Shown here: in pieces, positions 1 to 12,930 of the stretch | Layout of the letters: each line of letters starts with the position of its first letter | Position numbering within the stretch: position 1 is the stretch's first letter | NCBI GenBank assembly: GCA_914767715.1 | Contig: OU612067.1 | Span: 15,629,001-15,693,000, forward strand | Origin: Membranipora membranacea | Lineage: Eukaryota; Bryozoa; Gymnolaemata; Cheilostomatida; Membraniporidae | Length of the DNA stretch: 64,000 nt | Direction: 5' to 3' | Notes under the pieces: model-generated | The model's database searches: none | What the model saw: the letters and a program-made list of their open reading frames with translations, nothing else | Told to the model about the DNA's origin: nothing | Program-made: the position numbers and the translations under genes

Positions 1-1212
1 GAAGAAGAGTTGTCCTGCCTTGACAAGCTTTTTGGTAGAGGGGGAATGCTCCATTTACCATCCTCTATGGTCAGGCTAGGACAGTCTATACAGAGATTAA
101 TCAACTAAGGTTAAGGAATTATCTACACATGGAGAATGAACAAGCATTAAGAGAAAACCTAACAAATGATTGATTGATTTGATTGGTTAACTGCTGTATC
201 CTCTATCAGGAAGGGGGAGGTACCTGTTGTACCTTGTCGTCTGACTTATAGTTGCAGTCAGTGTGACTGCATTAGCTGAGCACATCCGCTGGAGTGGAGC
301 CTCTGAGCATATATCTGTGGATATCAATATCATACAAGTCCAACATAAAAAGGTAGGTGGGACAGCAAACAGTGCCCAGCGGGCAAATAGTTGTCTAAAC
401 TGAGTTGGAAAGAGGTTACCGGAAGAGGCTGAACACTGTTGCCAATAGTATGCCATATGGACCGGTGGAAGAGGTTGCCAAAAAGGGATTTTTTGCAACC
501 TCTTCAAGAAGTTAAATAGAGGTTTTATATCCTTCTCAGGGAAGGATATATCAGGGATATTATTAACTGTCTCTATCCAATTTCGATATTAAGATTATAT
601 AGTTAATATATTTGTTACATTTATTAATTTTCTAAAATTACCCAGAATGCCTGTGGGAGAGGGAGTAAGCAGTACTGGCTGAGTGGGGTCTGTAGAGTGC
701 TTCTGCCTTGCTAAAGGCAATTAGCATTTGGTATTTAGATACCTAGCAAGAATAATTAATTCATAATTAAACAAATGTATCATTTCCTGACCACCACTTG
801 TTGTGTTGCGTATTAAGTGGTGTCAGAAGCAATTGATTCAATCAATGGCCACGTCGTGTTTGCCTATTTCAAATTTCTTGGATGTGATACTGGTTCACAG
901 GAATTAAATGAGGATGCTCATGTCTTATTTGATTACTTGGTGTCTGGATGTAAAGCATTCTCAAAAACAAGCACTTCGCTAGGGGAGACAAATGCTACAT
1001 TGGTCTGCAAATTACATCGACCTAACCGTGACAACCATTTTTACACTCAGCCTAGACCTCTAGGATTGGTACTGAAGTAAATTTGTACCATCGAAACCCA
1101 GGGCTCTCAACCTGGGAGGATTCGAAACCTGAGTTTTGATATAAGCATGTCACATAGTGGTATTTTAAGGTGTAAAACGCCCTGAGCATAAACAGCTAAG
1201 GGTACGCCTGAG
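1..1212. other. Intergenic, no gene recognised
   Basis: AT-rich intergenic sequence. Short open frames occur on both strands (about 187-507 minus and 817-1080 plus), but they lack splice context, a recognisable domain or, for the second, an ATG start, so I do not call them genes. Confidence 0.6.
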
Positions 1213-1509
1213 ATGGCACCAAAATATTGTCGGGTGAAACCCCTGAGATTTGAAGATTATGTGCAAAGAATAGCTGGCAAAGCAAGTCAAAGAATGTATG
1301 TTGTTAAAAAAATGTTGCATCTAAGTTCAAAGCCATTAGCTTTCATGATGTTCAAAAGTTTTGTAGTTTCCCTCTTGATGTACTGTCTGCCTGTTTTGCA
1401 CATGGGCATATGTACCATAGACAAGAAATTACTAAGGAAAGTTTTTAATGTTGCCAAGAATTTGAGGCTTGACGTAGGCGACTTCGATATTATTGTGCTG
1501 TTTTGCTGA
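1213..1509 (+). pseudogene. LINE (non-LTR retrotransposon) reverse-transcriptase C-terminal remnant
   Basis: The 98-codon frame reads like the thumb/connection end of a non-LTR retrotransposon RT: a stretch with YVQRIAGKASQRMYVVKK, then LSSKPLAFMMFKSFVVSLL, then MYCLPVLH. This follows the family pattern in which 'I...ASSRLYLLKQLK', '...L..YLSVIRPVLEY' and 'CPVWH' occur in that order. The catalytic palm (FADD/YADD box) and everything upstream are missing, and the frame stops soon after the conserved block. It is a 5'-truncated, decayed copy. The family call rests on motif order seen by eye; the clade (CR1, jockey or RTE-like) cannot be decided. Confidence 0.6.
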
Positions 1510-3375
1510 TGAGCATCACATCATACAAAATTTTCTAGAGCGATGACCTCAATTGCAAGTTCCATACTCTAGCAACAACCTCCTTTATTGACAAAGTATA
1601 TGCATCCTTTTACCGCAACATTTCATGTTTGTGATAGCAAGTAAATCAATAAAAACCTAGAGCATTTCTTGTAAACATAAAATCGTAAACAATTTTAGAT
1701 TTGATCCAGATTGAACCAATTCATATGGATTAACCATGGCCGTCGCCACAGGCTAAAATGTATCCCCATGATGATAGTGATGATGATGTTTGTAGAAATA
1801 TTGATTTAAAGGCTGACGAATCGAGGCGCCAGGGTAGAAAGGCATAATTAATGTAATGTGATGCTATTGAAATCATTGCCTGGATTTATCCGGTTCACCT
1901 GCAAAATCACTTTTTTAACATGTCTAAACTTCTATTTAGACATAATAATCTATTTCAGAAATCACTGGGATTGGCAGTTCAATAAGAGCATAGCTTATCA
2001 CAAATGAAATAAAATACCCACAACAAATACCGCACATTATTCTCATGCAAAAGCTTGATGTTATCTTTATTATTCATCTCAGTGGGGGTCTGGGTGTAAT
2101 GTGTTGATATTCTATAACGCTTAGAAATCATTGTTTTTAAACAATTTTATTAAGCGTTTCATAAATAAAATTTATTATTATTAGTGTAATCAAATTAGAG
2201 ACTAGATTCATTCAATCATGTCAAGTTCGTTACAAGCTAAATTTTAAAAGCATTCTCAAATGCAAATTGGAATTTAGCCATATCAATTTCACATAAATGA
2301 CTTGAATAGGCAGTGCAGTGAGAGTATTTATAATCTTTGGTATTATTTGTTTGGCAGTGCAGTATTATTTACATAGCTTACCACAACTAGAATCTAATAC
2401 CTGATCATTCATTAATAATATGGCATAAATTATTGTAAGGCAACATTTAGCATTGTATATATATTATTATTCTCTGCCAACGAGCAAAATCTGAGTTTCT
2501 AGCTTACATTCTAAAATCCCCTGAGTAGCCTGAGTTGAATCCAAAAATCTGAGTAACTCAGGCTAAACATGAGTGGTTAAGAGCCCTGTCGAAAACAATG
2601 GGGAGTAAACTGTTCTCATGCTGGAGCCATACTAATAGATGGTAAATACATTAATCTTTGAGTGTTGGCTATGTGTTGTCAGTCCAGAAAGGTTATTTCT
2701 GCATCCGCCAATGGCAATAAAATAGAGTATAAAAGCAGAAGCATCTACAACCAATTATATCTGTTGCTGGGAAATGGGGATATCTGGCTCCCTCTGGCAT
2801 ACCTATCAAAGACAGGTGATGTCAGAGGATATTGGCCAACAATAAAGCTGCCCATAGACAACCTCTACAGAAGGTTGCTGGCTAAACCTTGCCGGCTGGG
2901 TGCTGTCAATAAAAACATTCCAGTAATTGACCACCAACCATCCAGGCTCTGTTACTACAGGAAATTACTCACTGATGTGATAATTCTACCTACACATATG
3001 CCTATATGGTCCATCTAAAGAGCTTGTTTATCCTGTATGTCAACCTAAAAACCTACAGCTTCAAAACTAAGTTTTCATCTGGAAATCATTCACTTTCCAA
3101 GAATGAAGACCCAGTTTTACAGCTTTAATGGCTAGCTAACCATGCTACCCGTTCTGACTCCACGACCACTGTGGTCTCTAGCTCAGTGTCCCCATGGGGC
3201 TTGCAAGCAAGCCTGTCTTTTGTCAATTCCAGTGTTAACCATTGTTTGATTGATGCTAGACATAGTCAGGGACTAAACAGGCTTTCTGCAAGGACTAGGA
3301 GCCTGAGGTCCAGGAATTTCTTGACGTCTACATTATTCTTCCTACATTTATATAATTTATTGGCCATTTTCAAAG
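1510..3375. other. Intergenic, upstream of TRIM-like gene
   Basis: AT-rich sequence with no recognisable gene. An open frame at 2662-3018 has no domain and no supporting splice sites. The last bases before the TRIM-like gene hold an inverted GCCAT...ATGGC pair around the start codon, which resembles paired YY1-type sites. A TATA-like stretch at 3347-3355 is too close to the ATG to place a start site upstream of it. Confidence 0.5.
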
Positions 3376-6300
3376 ATGGCATCAGCAGTTGAAGAAGAGC
3401 CCAGGTTTCAGGAGTGCGGTCTCTGCTTTGTGAACCATGAGTTAAAAAGATTACCGTGTAATCCTGAACATATATACTGTACTAAATGTCTGACTAAGGA
3501 CTCGGAAGTCACAGAGAGAGTCAAGTGTCCGCTGTGCAGGTTTGTAATATTGCACTTTGACAACTTCCCTAAATTAGATTACTATACTTATATTATTATG
3601 CTCACAGTAATATGCAACAAGTCCAGTTGAGAATATAATGATCAACCGTACTGCTAAATCATACAGAAGTTGGTATGACATATTGAGTAAATGCTCAACC
3701 TGTCATGAAGTGTGCCCGTGTATTCTTGTAGGATAGTATTTGATGAAGGGATTGATGACATCCCATCAGCAGGTGCTCCTCTAGATAAGCTGCTCTGCTG
3801 TGACGTTTGTATGAGAATCGATGACAAGAGAAAATATGCTCAGGTTTACTGTGTCATCTGCCAGAAGAAGTTCTGCAAGCCTCACATGGATGTAAGTTGA
3901 AACCTATTGCTGCTAAAATAATGGTAAGTTTCCAATCAGAAAAATGGCGATGGCGACGTCATCATGTTTTTAGAGAAAAGATTTATTGCGGATCACACCC
4001 GTTATTGACTTACACGATATTAGGCACATCTACAGAATCCTTTAAAACTATCTTTTTGTGCTATTTTACTACTTATTTTTCTGGTTACGAGCTCCCTGCC
4101 TTCGACTCTCTTCTGATTATGTGACAGCAGGGAACTCTTGACCTGTAAAATAGCACAAGAAATAATTTAAAAAGCTAGATAGAATATTTACATAGATGAG
4201 ATTAAACTATATGCAATTACTATTTCTTGATAATGATAGATACTAAAACCCAATTTGATCAGAGCAAGTGGCTAGCAGCTAAAAAACCTTGAACCAAAAT
4301 AACCTGCATTGTTGGTGACAGGTGCAAATGGTAAATGCACCAGTGCAACTTTGTGTACGAGGGAGAGGGGTACAACTCTTTGGCTACAGCTACTTAAGTT
4401 TCTTTCCTTCTTATCAGACCAACATATTAAACTGAACTACCACTATTGATCATCATGGCGCTTGTTCTGTGAATTGACAACTGCACTGGGAGGATGTTAT
4501 CCCCAAATATGCCATTGGATAAGATAAGTGACAATGGTTATTCTGCCTGATGTATTCTATTGCACCGAGAAACAAAACCTTTGCACATGTCCTACAATTC
4601 TCAACTGTCTACAATTCGACTTTGATTCACATGAACATCTCCAACGAGCCTGTGAGCCAATCAGGGGTAATCCAGTATTTTGCCGGGCTGGTGCAGTCAC
4701 AATTTGATCTGTTGTGTGTCTATTTTTTACAGGCTCACAACTTCGCTCTTGATGATCATAAGAGGATAACAATGGATGAGTATAAGAAGGAGTACAGAAA
4801 GGTTGAGATAAGACGCTGTGAGACACACACTGATCAGGCTTATTCTGTAGCCTGTAACAAATGTAACCAAGTGTTCTGTGGTACTTGTGTAGCTGTTAAT
4901 CCTGGGAAGTGTACCGATGGTATGTTGAGTAATATTTAGTTTCTCTCTACCTTAAGAGGGATTGTATATATGTCAAGTACTCTAGTAATCATGTGTTGAT
5001 TATATTACAAAGCTACCAAAAGGTTAAATATTTTTTATTACTGCTAAGTAAATAACAGACGATGGAATGAGGGTATGATGCACTCTAGTTTCTAGGCCCC
5101 TAGAAGTGTGAGGCAATAAACGGCATATTAAAGTATGCAGCTAGCTACCAATAACCGAATTAAGAGCTTATCAGCTATTGGCAGTGGTACTTTGATATTG
5201 GTAGAGTGAGTAGACTACTTTCCGACCCTCAATAGAAGTTTTACTGGCCATATCTATCATAGCATCAGAGAGTGAGCACTATTTCTTATCTCTTTACATT
5301 TCAAATTTTGTAGGCTCATCACACAGTTATACGGAGTTACAAAAACTGGTAGACGACTTTATAAAGCTGATCAATGATATGAAGCTGTGGGTATTTGATA
5401 AAGAGGAGTGTCTACTTGGACTAGTTAAACAGATAACTAGAATCTTATCAGACTGGGATAGTGATACGAAGGAGATGATTACTAAGTTACACGTCATGAG
5501 AGATATACAGGTAGGACTTGTATAAATGATTGTGGTGAAAACGATTTCGGTGAAAGTTTCTAAATCTTTCTAAATCAAACAAAGGAATGATGATATACCT
5601 TTTAGCAGTCAGGCGATTGATATACACGTTTTATACTTTCACATGTTGCATATCATTTATTTACTTTGTTCCACAGATAGCGAAGCTCACTGAAAAGTAT
5701 GATCTACTTGAGAAGCAGGTACAGAAGCTAAGAAATCAGTCTAAGAATGAAGTGACTACCTTTCTAGATAAAGATATTGGGACTAAACTTGATAAAATCA
5801 GCAGAGGAGTTAAAAAGATTGATACCAGAATATTCACTTATCATCAGGTAAACTTTGCGGCTCATAGTTGTATGACCTGATGTATCAACACAGATAGTAC
5901 ATGTTTGAGTAACTCATTATTCTGTTCTTTGGTCATTCCAAAATTAACGGTTACATAGGGAGTTGTCCTTCTGCAACAAAAGAGGAGACGACTTTGAATT
6001 CTGGTATACCTGTGGCAGGGAGTTTGGGACATACTGTCCAAAACTCTTTGTCTATGATTTATTATGCCAAGAGCTAGACGCAATCTTCATCACTAGATTT
6101 TATACCCTATCATATCATTCCTGTTTATTAGGTGGACATTGTCCGAGGAAAAGATGAAACTGAAAATCTGTCAAAGGAACTTTTAAACCTAGAAATACCA
6201 CAATACAAACCCTCAAAAAGTCACATCAAACTACATGAGAAAGGTTAGTCAAAGGCATTTTAACTTTATAAATGTTTAAACTGCTTCTGATATTTAAATA

Positions 6301-7556
6301 TGCAAAGAGCATGGGATGTATTTGAACAAAAAGGTGGATTCCATTAAACAAGTGTTGCATTTCTTATACGAAAACCAGTTGTCATATAAATCCGTATGTC
6401 ATGTTATTTTTTAGATCACTCTTCATCTATTGGTATATTTTGAAAGAGATTTTATGTTTTATGCTCAGATTTGCTAATTATCCCTGGTTATATTTCTTCT
6501 TGCACACAATCTACAGATACGACACTAGAACCAGCTGTGGAGATCAGAGCAGACAAGAGCTTCAGTCTGGTGATGCCTGAGCTAACACAAAGGCCAGACA
6601 ATCCGCCTTCATCACTGAGACTACTCAGAGAGTGTCCTGTTAGCAAATCCCCACAGTCTGTGTGTCATCATCTACAGTACACTTATGTAGGACGTAGGGG
6701 ATCAGTAGAAAGAGTCAGTCATGATGGACAAGTTCAGAAACAGTTCCTAAAGCCACCACTACGTATATTTGAATCGGTTATCAGCTTAGCTGTTAATGAT
6801 AACCAGCTGTATTTGCTGACTAATCCAGATTTTGAGAGAAAGTGCAAAATCCGAGTTTATGATTTATCTGGCGCTTTGGTTAGAGACTGGACTACTGATG
6901 TCCCTGCTGGTCAACATGTTGAGTTTGCCCTCACCAGAAACAACATAGTAGTACCTGATCCTAAACAAAAACAGTTTACAGTATATTCTCTTACTGGGGA
7001 TTTAATTAAACATATACCATGTCACTTGTTAACTAGTGACCGTATCTGTATGTCCGCAATAGGGGATAACTCTGTGTTTGTAACTGTACAAGATTCTAGC
7101 ACAGTGTTTAGAATTAATGTAGATAGTGGGGAGGTGATGTGGACATTAGTTCATGTAAAGAAACCACAAGGAGTCGTCTGCTTCAAGGACAGCTATGTTC
7201 TCGTCATCAGCAGCACAGAGACCAGATTATGGATACTGGATATTAACACAGGTATGTTAAGCAAAGTTAAAGGTAGGCATGATCTTATTCTTGAGCAATG
7301 ACATCTTTCAATTATTGATAAAAGGTATTTTGTGCATAAATTACTTAAAATGGTCTGTAACATTGCTCCATACTAGAGTAACTAATTTATGTACTTTTAA
7401 AATTTTACAGGTGAGTGTGTTGGTGAACTGACTGGTTATCAGAAGGTTGCAAACATATTCGATATGGATATATCTGGAGACACTCTCCTTTTATTCCATG
7501 GAGAAGGTCGTTATGGCTATCAGACCTCTAAGATTCAATACTACAAAATAGAATAA
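3376..7556 (+). CDS. TRIM-like protein: RING, two B-box-type zinc domains, coiled coil, beta-propeller-like C-terminus (8 exons)
   Basis: Exons read at 3376-3539, 3732-3891, 4733-4919, 5314-5510, 5677-5847, 6132-6243, 6517-7251 and 7411-7556. All introns are GT-AG and the phases join into one 623-residue frame. Residues 14-54 form a complete RING finger (CGLC, then C28, H32, C35-x2-C38, then CPLC at 51-54). Residues 77-106 (C78, C81, C95, C98, C103, H106) and 137-168 (CETH, CNKC, CGTC) are B-box-type zinc modules. Residues about 172-330 are charged and heptad-like (coiled coil). Residues about 380-620 contain repeated beta-strand segments such as NQLYLLTNPDF and RVYDLSGALVRDW, like an NHL/TRIM2-TRIM3-type propeller. 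TRIM proteins of this layout are generally cytosolic E3 ubiquitin ligases; activity here is inferred. AATAAA (7552-7557) overlaps the stop codon. The exact start rests on the in-frame ATG just before the RING. Confidence 0.9.
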
Positions 7557-7557
7557 A
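7552..7557 (+). terminator. Poly(A) signal AATAAA overlapping the TRIM-like stop codon
   Basis: AATAAA spans the TAA stop (7554-7556) of the TRIM-like gene. If it is the signal used, cleavage would fall within about 20-30 bases and the 3' UTR would be extremely short. A transposon begins at 7631, so any original downstream signal was separated from the gene by the insertion. Confidence 0.45.
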
Positions 7558-8159
7558 AAGCTAACTTTTTATTTGCTTTTTTGCAGCCTTACTATTTAGG
7601 ATTGAACTGGTCTGTTGCTGATACTACAGGTGTCAGGAGCATTTTTGTAACTCCTGACAAATACCACAGTTATTGTACTGATATTTATTAGTGTAGGTAA
7701 GCAGCAGCCTTATAGGCTCTGTATTTATCAATTGAATTATGATTATTATGGATAGCACACGTGCAAATTAAGGGTTTATAAACTGTGCACGAGCTGAAAG
7801 CATGCTTGTGTTATTCCATGGCTTACTCAGATATGTTTAATTCATTTAGCCTTGGTCTGCTGAGCTAGCAAAATGTAACTTATTGTACTATCTTAAATAA
7901 TCTGCTGTACAATGCAAAGTGTAGCACAAAGGAGCCGATCATTAAGGCATAACTGATTCATTATATCAAGCACTAATCCTTGGCGTGCTAATGATAATTG
8001 AAGGATGTTTGATTTAGCTTCAGTTTAATTATCATGAAACAAAAATATAATTAGGAAGATAATTAGTTAGTAATATGTAAATTTAGGCAGCAACTATTAG
8101 AGACACAACTGCCTCAACAAAAATAGTGTTCAACAATGTTTATTGCAACAGTGACCTTT

Positions 8160-8190
8160 TAATCAATGCTATCCCCCCCCCCCCCCCATT
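8160..8190. repeat. Poly-C tract
   Basis: A run of about 16 C inside transposon copy 1. The matching position of copy 2 (about 44583-44594) is a run of G, as expected from its opposite orientation. Confidence 0.9.
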
Positions 8191-8694
8191 TATTAGCCAC
8201 TACACTATTCATGTACAATTGTGTTGTGTCTAGTTATTTACATTACCACAATTAGCAGTAGAAACTTGCGCTATGATTATTTATTTATTATTGGTTTTTA
8301 GTTGTGACTATTTATCTGGTCATGGAAAGCAGCATTAGAAAGACTGATGGCTGTAGAATTATTATTAATTCTATGATTAACATAACTTATACATACTGGA
8401 AACTTCAGAATAGGAGTAAGATCATTTTCATGTTTAATAATTATTTATTATCAAATAAATGACATACGTAGCAATGCCATGCGCTAACCAATATTTATCA
8501 TATGTTTTATAATTAATCTTGGGTTTATGAGTCATATATAGTCAGCAAACAGTCAGCATCATTGCAAAATATCGACCCTAGCAAATGTTCTACTTATCAG
8601 CAAACGGAATTTTTTATGCGCCACCTCAACATTATTGCACCATGCCAACTCAACAATCCTAACACCCTATATAAGGCAGGGCCCACCGTAGTAA

Positions 8695-8870
8695 GTTTGT
8701 AGTATCAATTTTGGACTTTGGCAGCAAGGGTTTGTCAAGGTAGTATCAATTTTGGACTTTGGCAGCAAGGGTTTGTCAAGGTAGTATCAATTTTGGACTT
8801 TGGCAGCAAGGGTTTGTCAGAGTGGTAGCATTTTAGACTTTGGTAGCAAGGGTTTACCAAGAGTATCAAT
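8695..8870 (+). repeat. ~41-bp tandem repeat inside transposon copy 1
   Basis: About four units reading TATCAATTTTGGACTTTGGC then AGCAAGGGTTTGTCAAG, the last one or two diverged. The inverted copy of the transposon carries the same repeat with a 40-bp period and about 13 units (43540-44072), so the array differs in copy number between insertions. Confidence 0.9.
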
Positions 8871-8899
8871 TTTAGACATTGGTGGTAAGAGATTATTGA

Positions 8900-9210
8900 G
8901 AAGAATTACAGAGTTCAAGATTACGAGTTGAAGACACGGTGACAGAGACGTACACAAAGAGGAATTACAGAGTTCAAGATTACGAGTTGAAGACACGGTG
9001 ACAGAGACGTACACAAAGAGGAATTACAGAGTTCAAGATTACGAGTTGAAGACACGGTGACAGAGACGTACACAAGGAGGAATTACAGAGTTCAGGATTA
9101 CGAGTTGAAGCCACGGTGACAGAGACGTACACAAAGAGGAATTACAGAGTTCAAGATTACGAGTTTGAAGACATAGTGACAGGAGCATTCACAAAGAAGA
9201 ATTACAGACT
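8900..9210 (+). repeat. 59-bp tandem repeat inside transposon copy 1
   Basis: Five near-identical units that start GAATTACAGAGTTCAAGATT and end GAGACGTACACAAAGAG, period 59 bp. The same repeat occurs reverse-complemented at 43085-43508 in copy 2 with about seven units. Its sequence is unrelated to the 59-bp unit of the large array at 19-31 kb. Confidence 0.9.
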
Positions 9211-10099
9211 TCACTAGAATATAACAAGTACCGTATTATTTTGTAAGGCAATTATTTTTAAGACCTTGAAGATTTATTTATATCTCAAATTTTATGAAGT
9301 TAAAGTGTCATCTGATTTTGTTTTCAATAAATTCAAAATTCGCAAGAGGCTAATATTTTCTAGCCGGGCAGGTGGCACTTCAGGGTATTTATTGGCATAC
9401 CTAAAGTGGGGCGTAAAGCAGTTTATTTTGGCAAGTGAGACTGCTTCGCTTGGGTCAAATACTTTAATAAGTTAACATAACTATTGGAGAGCTTGAATCA
9501 AAGTCATCCTTTGATGTAATTGAAAGTGATTATTTATAAGGCGGAATTTTAATTTTGTTATCATAAGTAGACTATCAAATTATATGTTATGTAATAGTAA
9601 AGCTAATTCTTTGAAGTATCATTTCCCCCCCCCCAAGTCAGGGTAAGGATAGTCCTAGTTCTATCAAGTAGCCTTTTCTGTTCAGAACTGTGAACGGTAG
9701 AACGAAGTCTATTTTTGGGTTGCCTTTTGTTAAACAAAGCACTTGATTATTGACATAATAGACTAATTGAGATATTAATCTGGTTTATTAACATAGTGTG
9801 TAGACATAAACATAGACAGGTCATACATAATTTGTCGCATTCTTGTAAACTTTCGTAACCACGTCATAATAAGGAAGTTACAATAGGGTTTCCCGTGAAG
9901 TTTCTTTGTAATATTGAGGAGGGAATTCCCTAAGTTAAACTATCTTGAGTAACTACAGTTGAATAGTATTAATTGACCATAGAATTTAACGCTTATTATT
10001 ACTTTGTATTTTGAGATATTACCCCTGCTAGGAACCTGAGAAAATTAGTATTTACTAACGGCGTAAAACCAAAAGCCCACCTTACCAGCCTGACACAGG

Positions 10100-11202
10100 T
10101 AACAATTATATTTCCTGTCTGTGAACACATTGTTGAGCTTTCATGTTTAATGTTGACCCATAATCGATGCAATTTAACTGTTGCTCTCATTTACCTTTAA
10201 CTTTGTTCTTAATAAACATAAATAAAAAAAAACTGAAGTAAAACTGAAGTCAGTTGATTTGAGCAGTGTGGCATCCATTCCAAATAAAAAGGGAAAGTGA
10301 AAAATTAAGCCGTATAGCCGCTGAACAGTTGCGCTTTAAAACCAATTCCCACACCACACCAAAGTCTTCAGAACAAATCAGTATCAGTATAATAATTCTT
10401 CTTCTTCTGATCTCTATTCTATAACAGTGTCACAGTGCCTATATACACTGTTTCATCTTCCAAAACAGTTAGTCATATCGCAGTGCTGTGTGCGTGGGAT
10501 CACCTCTTAGAGGTATTTTCACTCATTGCAATTATTCTTAGGACCTGCAAAACAATTTTACAAGTAGTTATTGTCCAGGGCTGTCTCCCAGATCAGCCCA
10601 AGCAATAAGATTAGCACAGATTCAATATTTGAGTGGACTGCTACCTTGACTACCTGTGCAGTGAAATTTTGTCTGGGAAGTTAGTTCTGTAGTGGACAGT
10701 CTGCTCGTCCATTTTTAAGTGGGAACATCTGCTTTAGATGAATTCAGCGATCTAACTGCAGAGTTGTGAAGAGCTTCAGTTTGTGTTGAGTTTATTAAGT
10801 TTTTTATCAACAGTCAGGAGTTGTCTTCTCTTTTGTTGTGAAGAGACAACTTATGGGGGATATTTTCGCTAGTAATTCTGAAGCATGCAGTATGGCACGA
10901 AAATGGAAGTTTCTACAAGTAACCAGTCCTAATGTTGAACATTAATTAGATGAGATCACATGAACTATACAGTTTCACATGCAGGCGGCCCCCATCATGC
11001 TGTACGATATCAGGTTTGGAGATGCCCGTGCAGCACAGATTAGCATAAAAGGTGGTGAGAGGGTAATTGTTGTATGAAAGAGAAATAAAGGTGTTATGAG
11101 TGATATACCAATTTACTATTCTCACTAGGCTTTACAGATGGGATGTGAGGGCAGATGGTAAGTAAACCATAAAATTACAACACAGACTGCTCCCGTCTCA
11201 AC
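10100..11202. other. Intergenic, nothing recognised
   Basis: AT-rich sequence with no convincing coding region, splice pattern or RNA gene. Short A-runs near 10220 are not clearly part of a retroposon tail. Confidence 0.5.
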
Positions 11203-11955
11203 TATTATTGGTAGGTCATGAGCAGCCGTTGCATAAAATGGTTAAGGCTTAGAGAATATATTTGATGGCAGGATCCTTTGTACATATAGTACTGACTTGG
11301 TGTATTTTGAGCAAATTTCACCAGACGTGCATGTGGTCATATTAAGAAACTGTCAAGGTTTTTTTTCTGCATAACACTATGTATGAGGACACAATTCCTA
11401 AACCAACCAATTTGATTACCCTAGATAATCATCATTGTGATAACGTGATAACCCATATAGAAACCATAGGAATAGAGCCAATAGAAACCTAGATCGCTCT
11501 TGGGAGTCGTCCCACTTTTCGCCAAGTTCCTGTATATACAAAATGAGTGGTAGGGTTTGTTTCAGGAATGAATTAGATGGACTAGCTGAAAAACTAGCCC
11601 ACTATCCTTACTACTATCTTGGTGTAACAGGATTTTTTTCTAGACATTGAAATTCATCAAGACAACAGCTAGGCCATCACTACCACTGATTGTGGTTAAC
11701 CAGTAATAACATAAACTGCAAATACTGGTTAGGCATCTATGTATCGATGTCTGTGATAGAAACTGACCAATTACAGCAAATTAAATTGTCTTTGACATGG
11801 CAGGGTTTCATCAATACAACTATGAAGGGTGATACAAGCTACCACCCAGCCTAGACAACATTTTACCACCCAGCTACATTAATCAAGATTGTTAGCAGAA
11901 GAAAAAAAGAGAAGCATATTTCTTTGCATAACTTTTATGGATCCATTCTTGGTCC
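11203..11955 (+). repeat. Direct repeat, left copy (interrupted by an insertion)
   Basis: This matches 12931-13354 in the same orientation. The homology starts at TATTGGTAGGTCA and runs to a shared end in TTTTATGGATCCATTCT. The left copy is longer only because 11465-11755 is an insertion absent from the right copy. The pair flanks about 1 kb of degenerate tandem repeats. Whether these are old LTRs or a segmental duplication cannot be told; they are diverged by many substitutions and small indels. Confidence 0.75.
11465..11755. mobile_element. 291-bp insertion with 8-bp target duplication (ATAGAAAC)
   Basis: ATAGAAAC flanks the segment at 11457-11464 and 11756-11763, and the other copy of the repeat has an uninterrupted ATGGAAAC at that point (the empty site). 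An 8-bp duplication fits hAT-type MITEs, but I see no clear terminal inverted repeat (ends CATAGGAATAG and ATGTCTGTG), so the class is uncertain. Confidence 0.6.
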
Positions 11956-12119
11956 TCTTTAACTGAAAAAGAGAAGCAATCGCTTGATATATAAATAGGA
12001 TTCAACTAGATGTATATTATATTCATACAATATGTGATTAGTGATTCCAATATATATCTCGCATTGGATCAAAGAAAGAGATAGCAATCTGATCTGCTTA
12101 TATCCTAGAGTGACAACTC

Positions 12120-12800
12120 TGGCTAGCGTAGTGTGGGTCAATCCTCTATCTAAATGATACTGGTATATCATCCACTCCTGAGGTGGTACAGAGACTGAGA
12201 GCGCTGGGTCCCGACCTGCTATGAACTAATACACTATATATAATATCTTCGTATCGGATTTAGAGACCTGTTTGGCGCTGACTGGCTTTCAGCGAATCGG
12301 CTATATGTGTTACTGCTGGTATCAGTTATAGAGAAAGCTTGGTGCAGGTAAATGGTGAACTAATCAGCTCATATGGTACCCTGGTACCGTCCTACCCGAT
12401 GGTGGTATAGCGATTGCTGGTTGTCAACCGGCTGTAAGCTAATCTGCTAAAGGTGAAACCGTAGTACCTTCCACTCACATATGGTGTGGTATATAGCGAT
12501 TGCTGGGTGGGCGAATCTACCATAGGTGGTACACGGCAACGATATAGAGATTGCTTGGTGCTGAACTGCTTCTAGTAATCTGCTATGGTACCTTGGTGGT
12601 GGTGGTGGTATAGCGATTTCCTGATGCTGAACTGTGGCACGCGTACCTGCTCTAATATGACACCTCGATATCGTACAGCTATTGCTCGATGCAGATCTGC
12701 TGGTATATGTCAATGTACTGATGTCAGCTGCTAATCAACTATGAGATACCGCAGTATCTGCCAGCACGCAAACAGGCACTAATCAGCCATTGAGCATGAC
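12120..12800. repeat. Degenerate tandem repeat, ~80-100 bp period
   Basis: The core GGTATAGCGATTGCTGG recurs with variations (near 12401, 12490, 12540, 12610 and in weaker form on either side), together with TAATCTGCTA and GGTACC blocks. Copies are strongly diverged and the period drifts, so it is an old array. It sits between the two direct repeats. Confidence 0.6.
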
Positions 12801-12930
12801 ACTTTGATCTTAGCCTATAGGCCGAATTTAAAACTAATTATTCAAGAAGTGATGCGGTGAATTCAGACCCAAGCCAAGTCATGCACAAACCCAACAAAAT
12901 TTCCAAAGTATTCAACCATTCTACTGCAGC

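Larger units (their letters stand above)
7631..10095 (+). mobile_element. Non-autonomous DNA transposon, copy 1 (TGTCAGG termini, 4-bp TSD CAGG)
   Basis: The element begins TGTCAGG and ends CCTGACA. It is flanked by CAGG on both sides (7627-7630 and 10096-10099), a 4-bp target duplication. The left terminus is also a 9-bp perfect hairpin (TGTCAGGAG...CTCCTGACA, 7631-7659). Inside lie a ~41-bp tandem repeat (about 8695-8870) and a 59-bp tandem repeat (about 8900-9210), then AT-rich sequence. No transposase frame is present. A second copy lies inverted at 42195-45141. TGTNR-type termini with 4-bp duplications are reported for Ginger-type DNA transposons, so a non-autonomous Ginger-like family is the best guess. 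The short open frame at 9266-9475 is shared by both copies only because the DNA is. Confidence 0.85.

Noticed and set aside
3347..3355. TATA box for the TRIM-like gene
   Set aside because: It is only about 20 bases before the start codon, so transcription from it would begin downstream of the ATG.
9266..9475. Conserved 69-codon ORF in both transposon copies (also 42820-43029)
   Set aside because: Identity reflects the shared DNA of a non-autonomous element. There is no domain, and no ATG-initiated frame of useful length.
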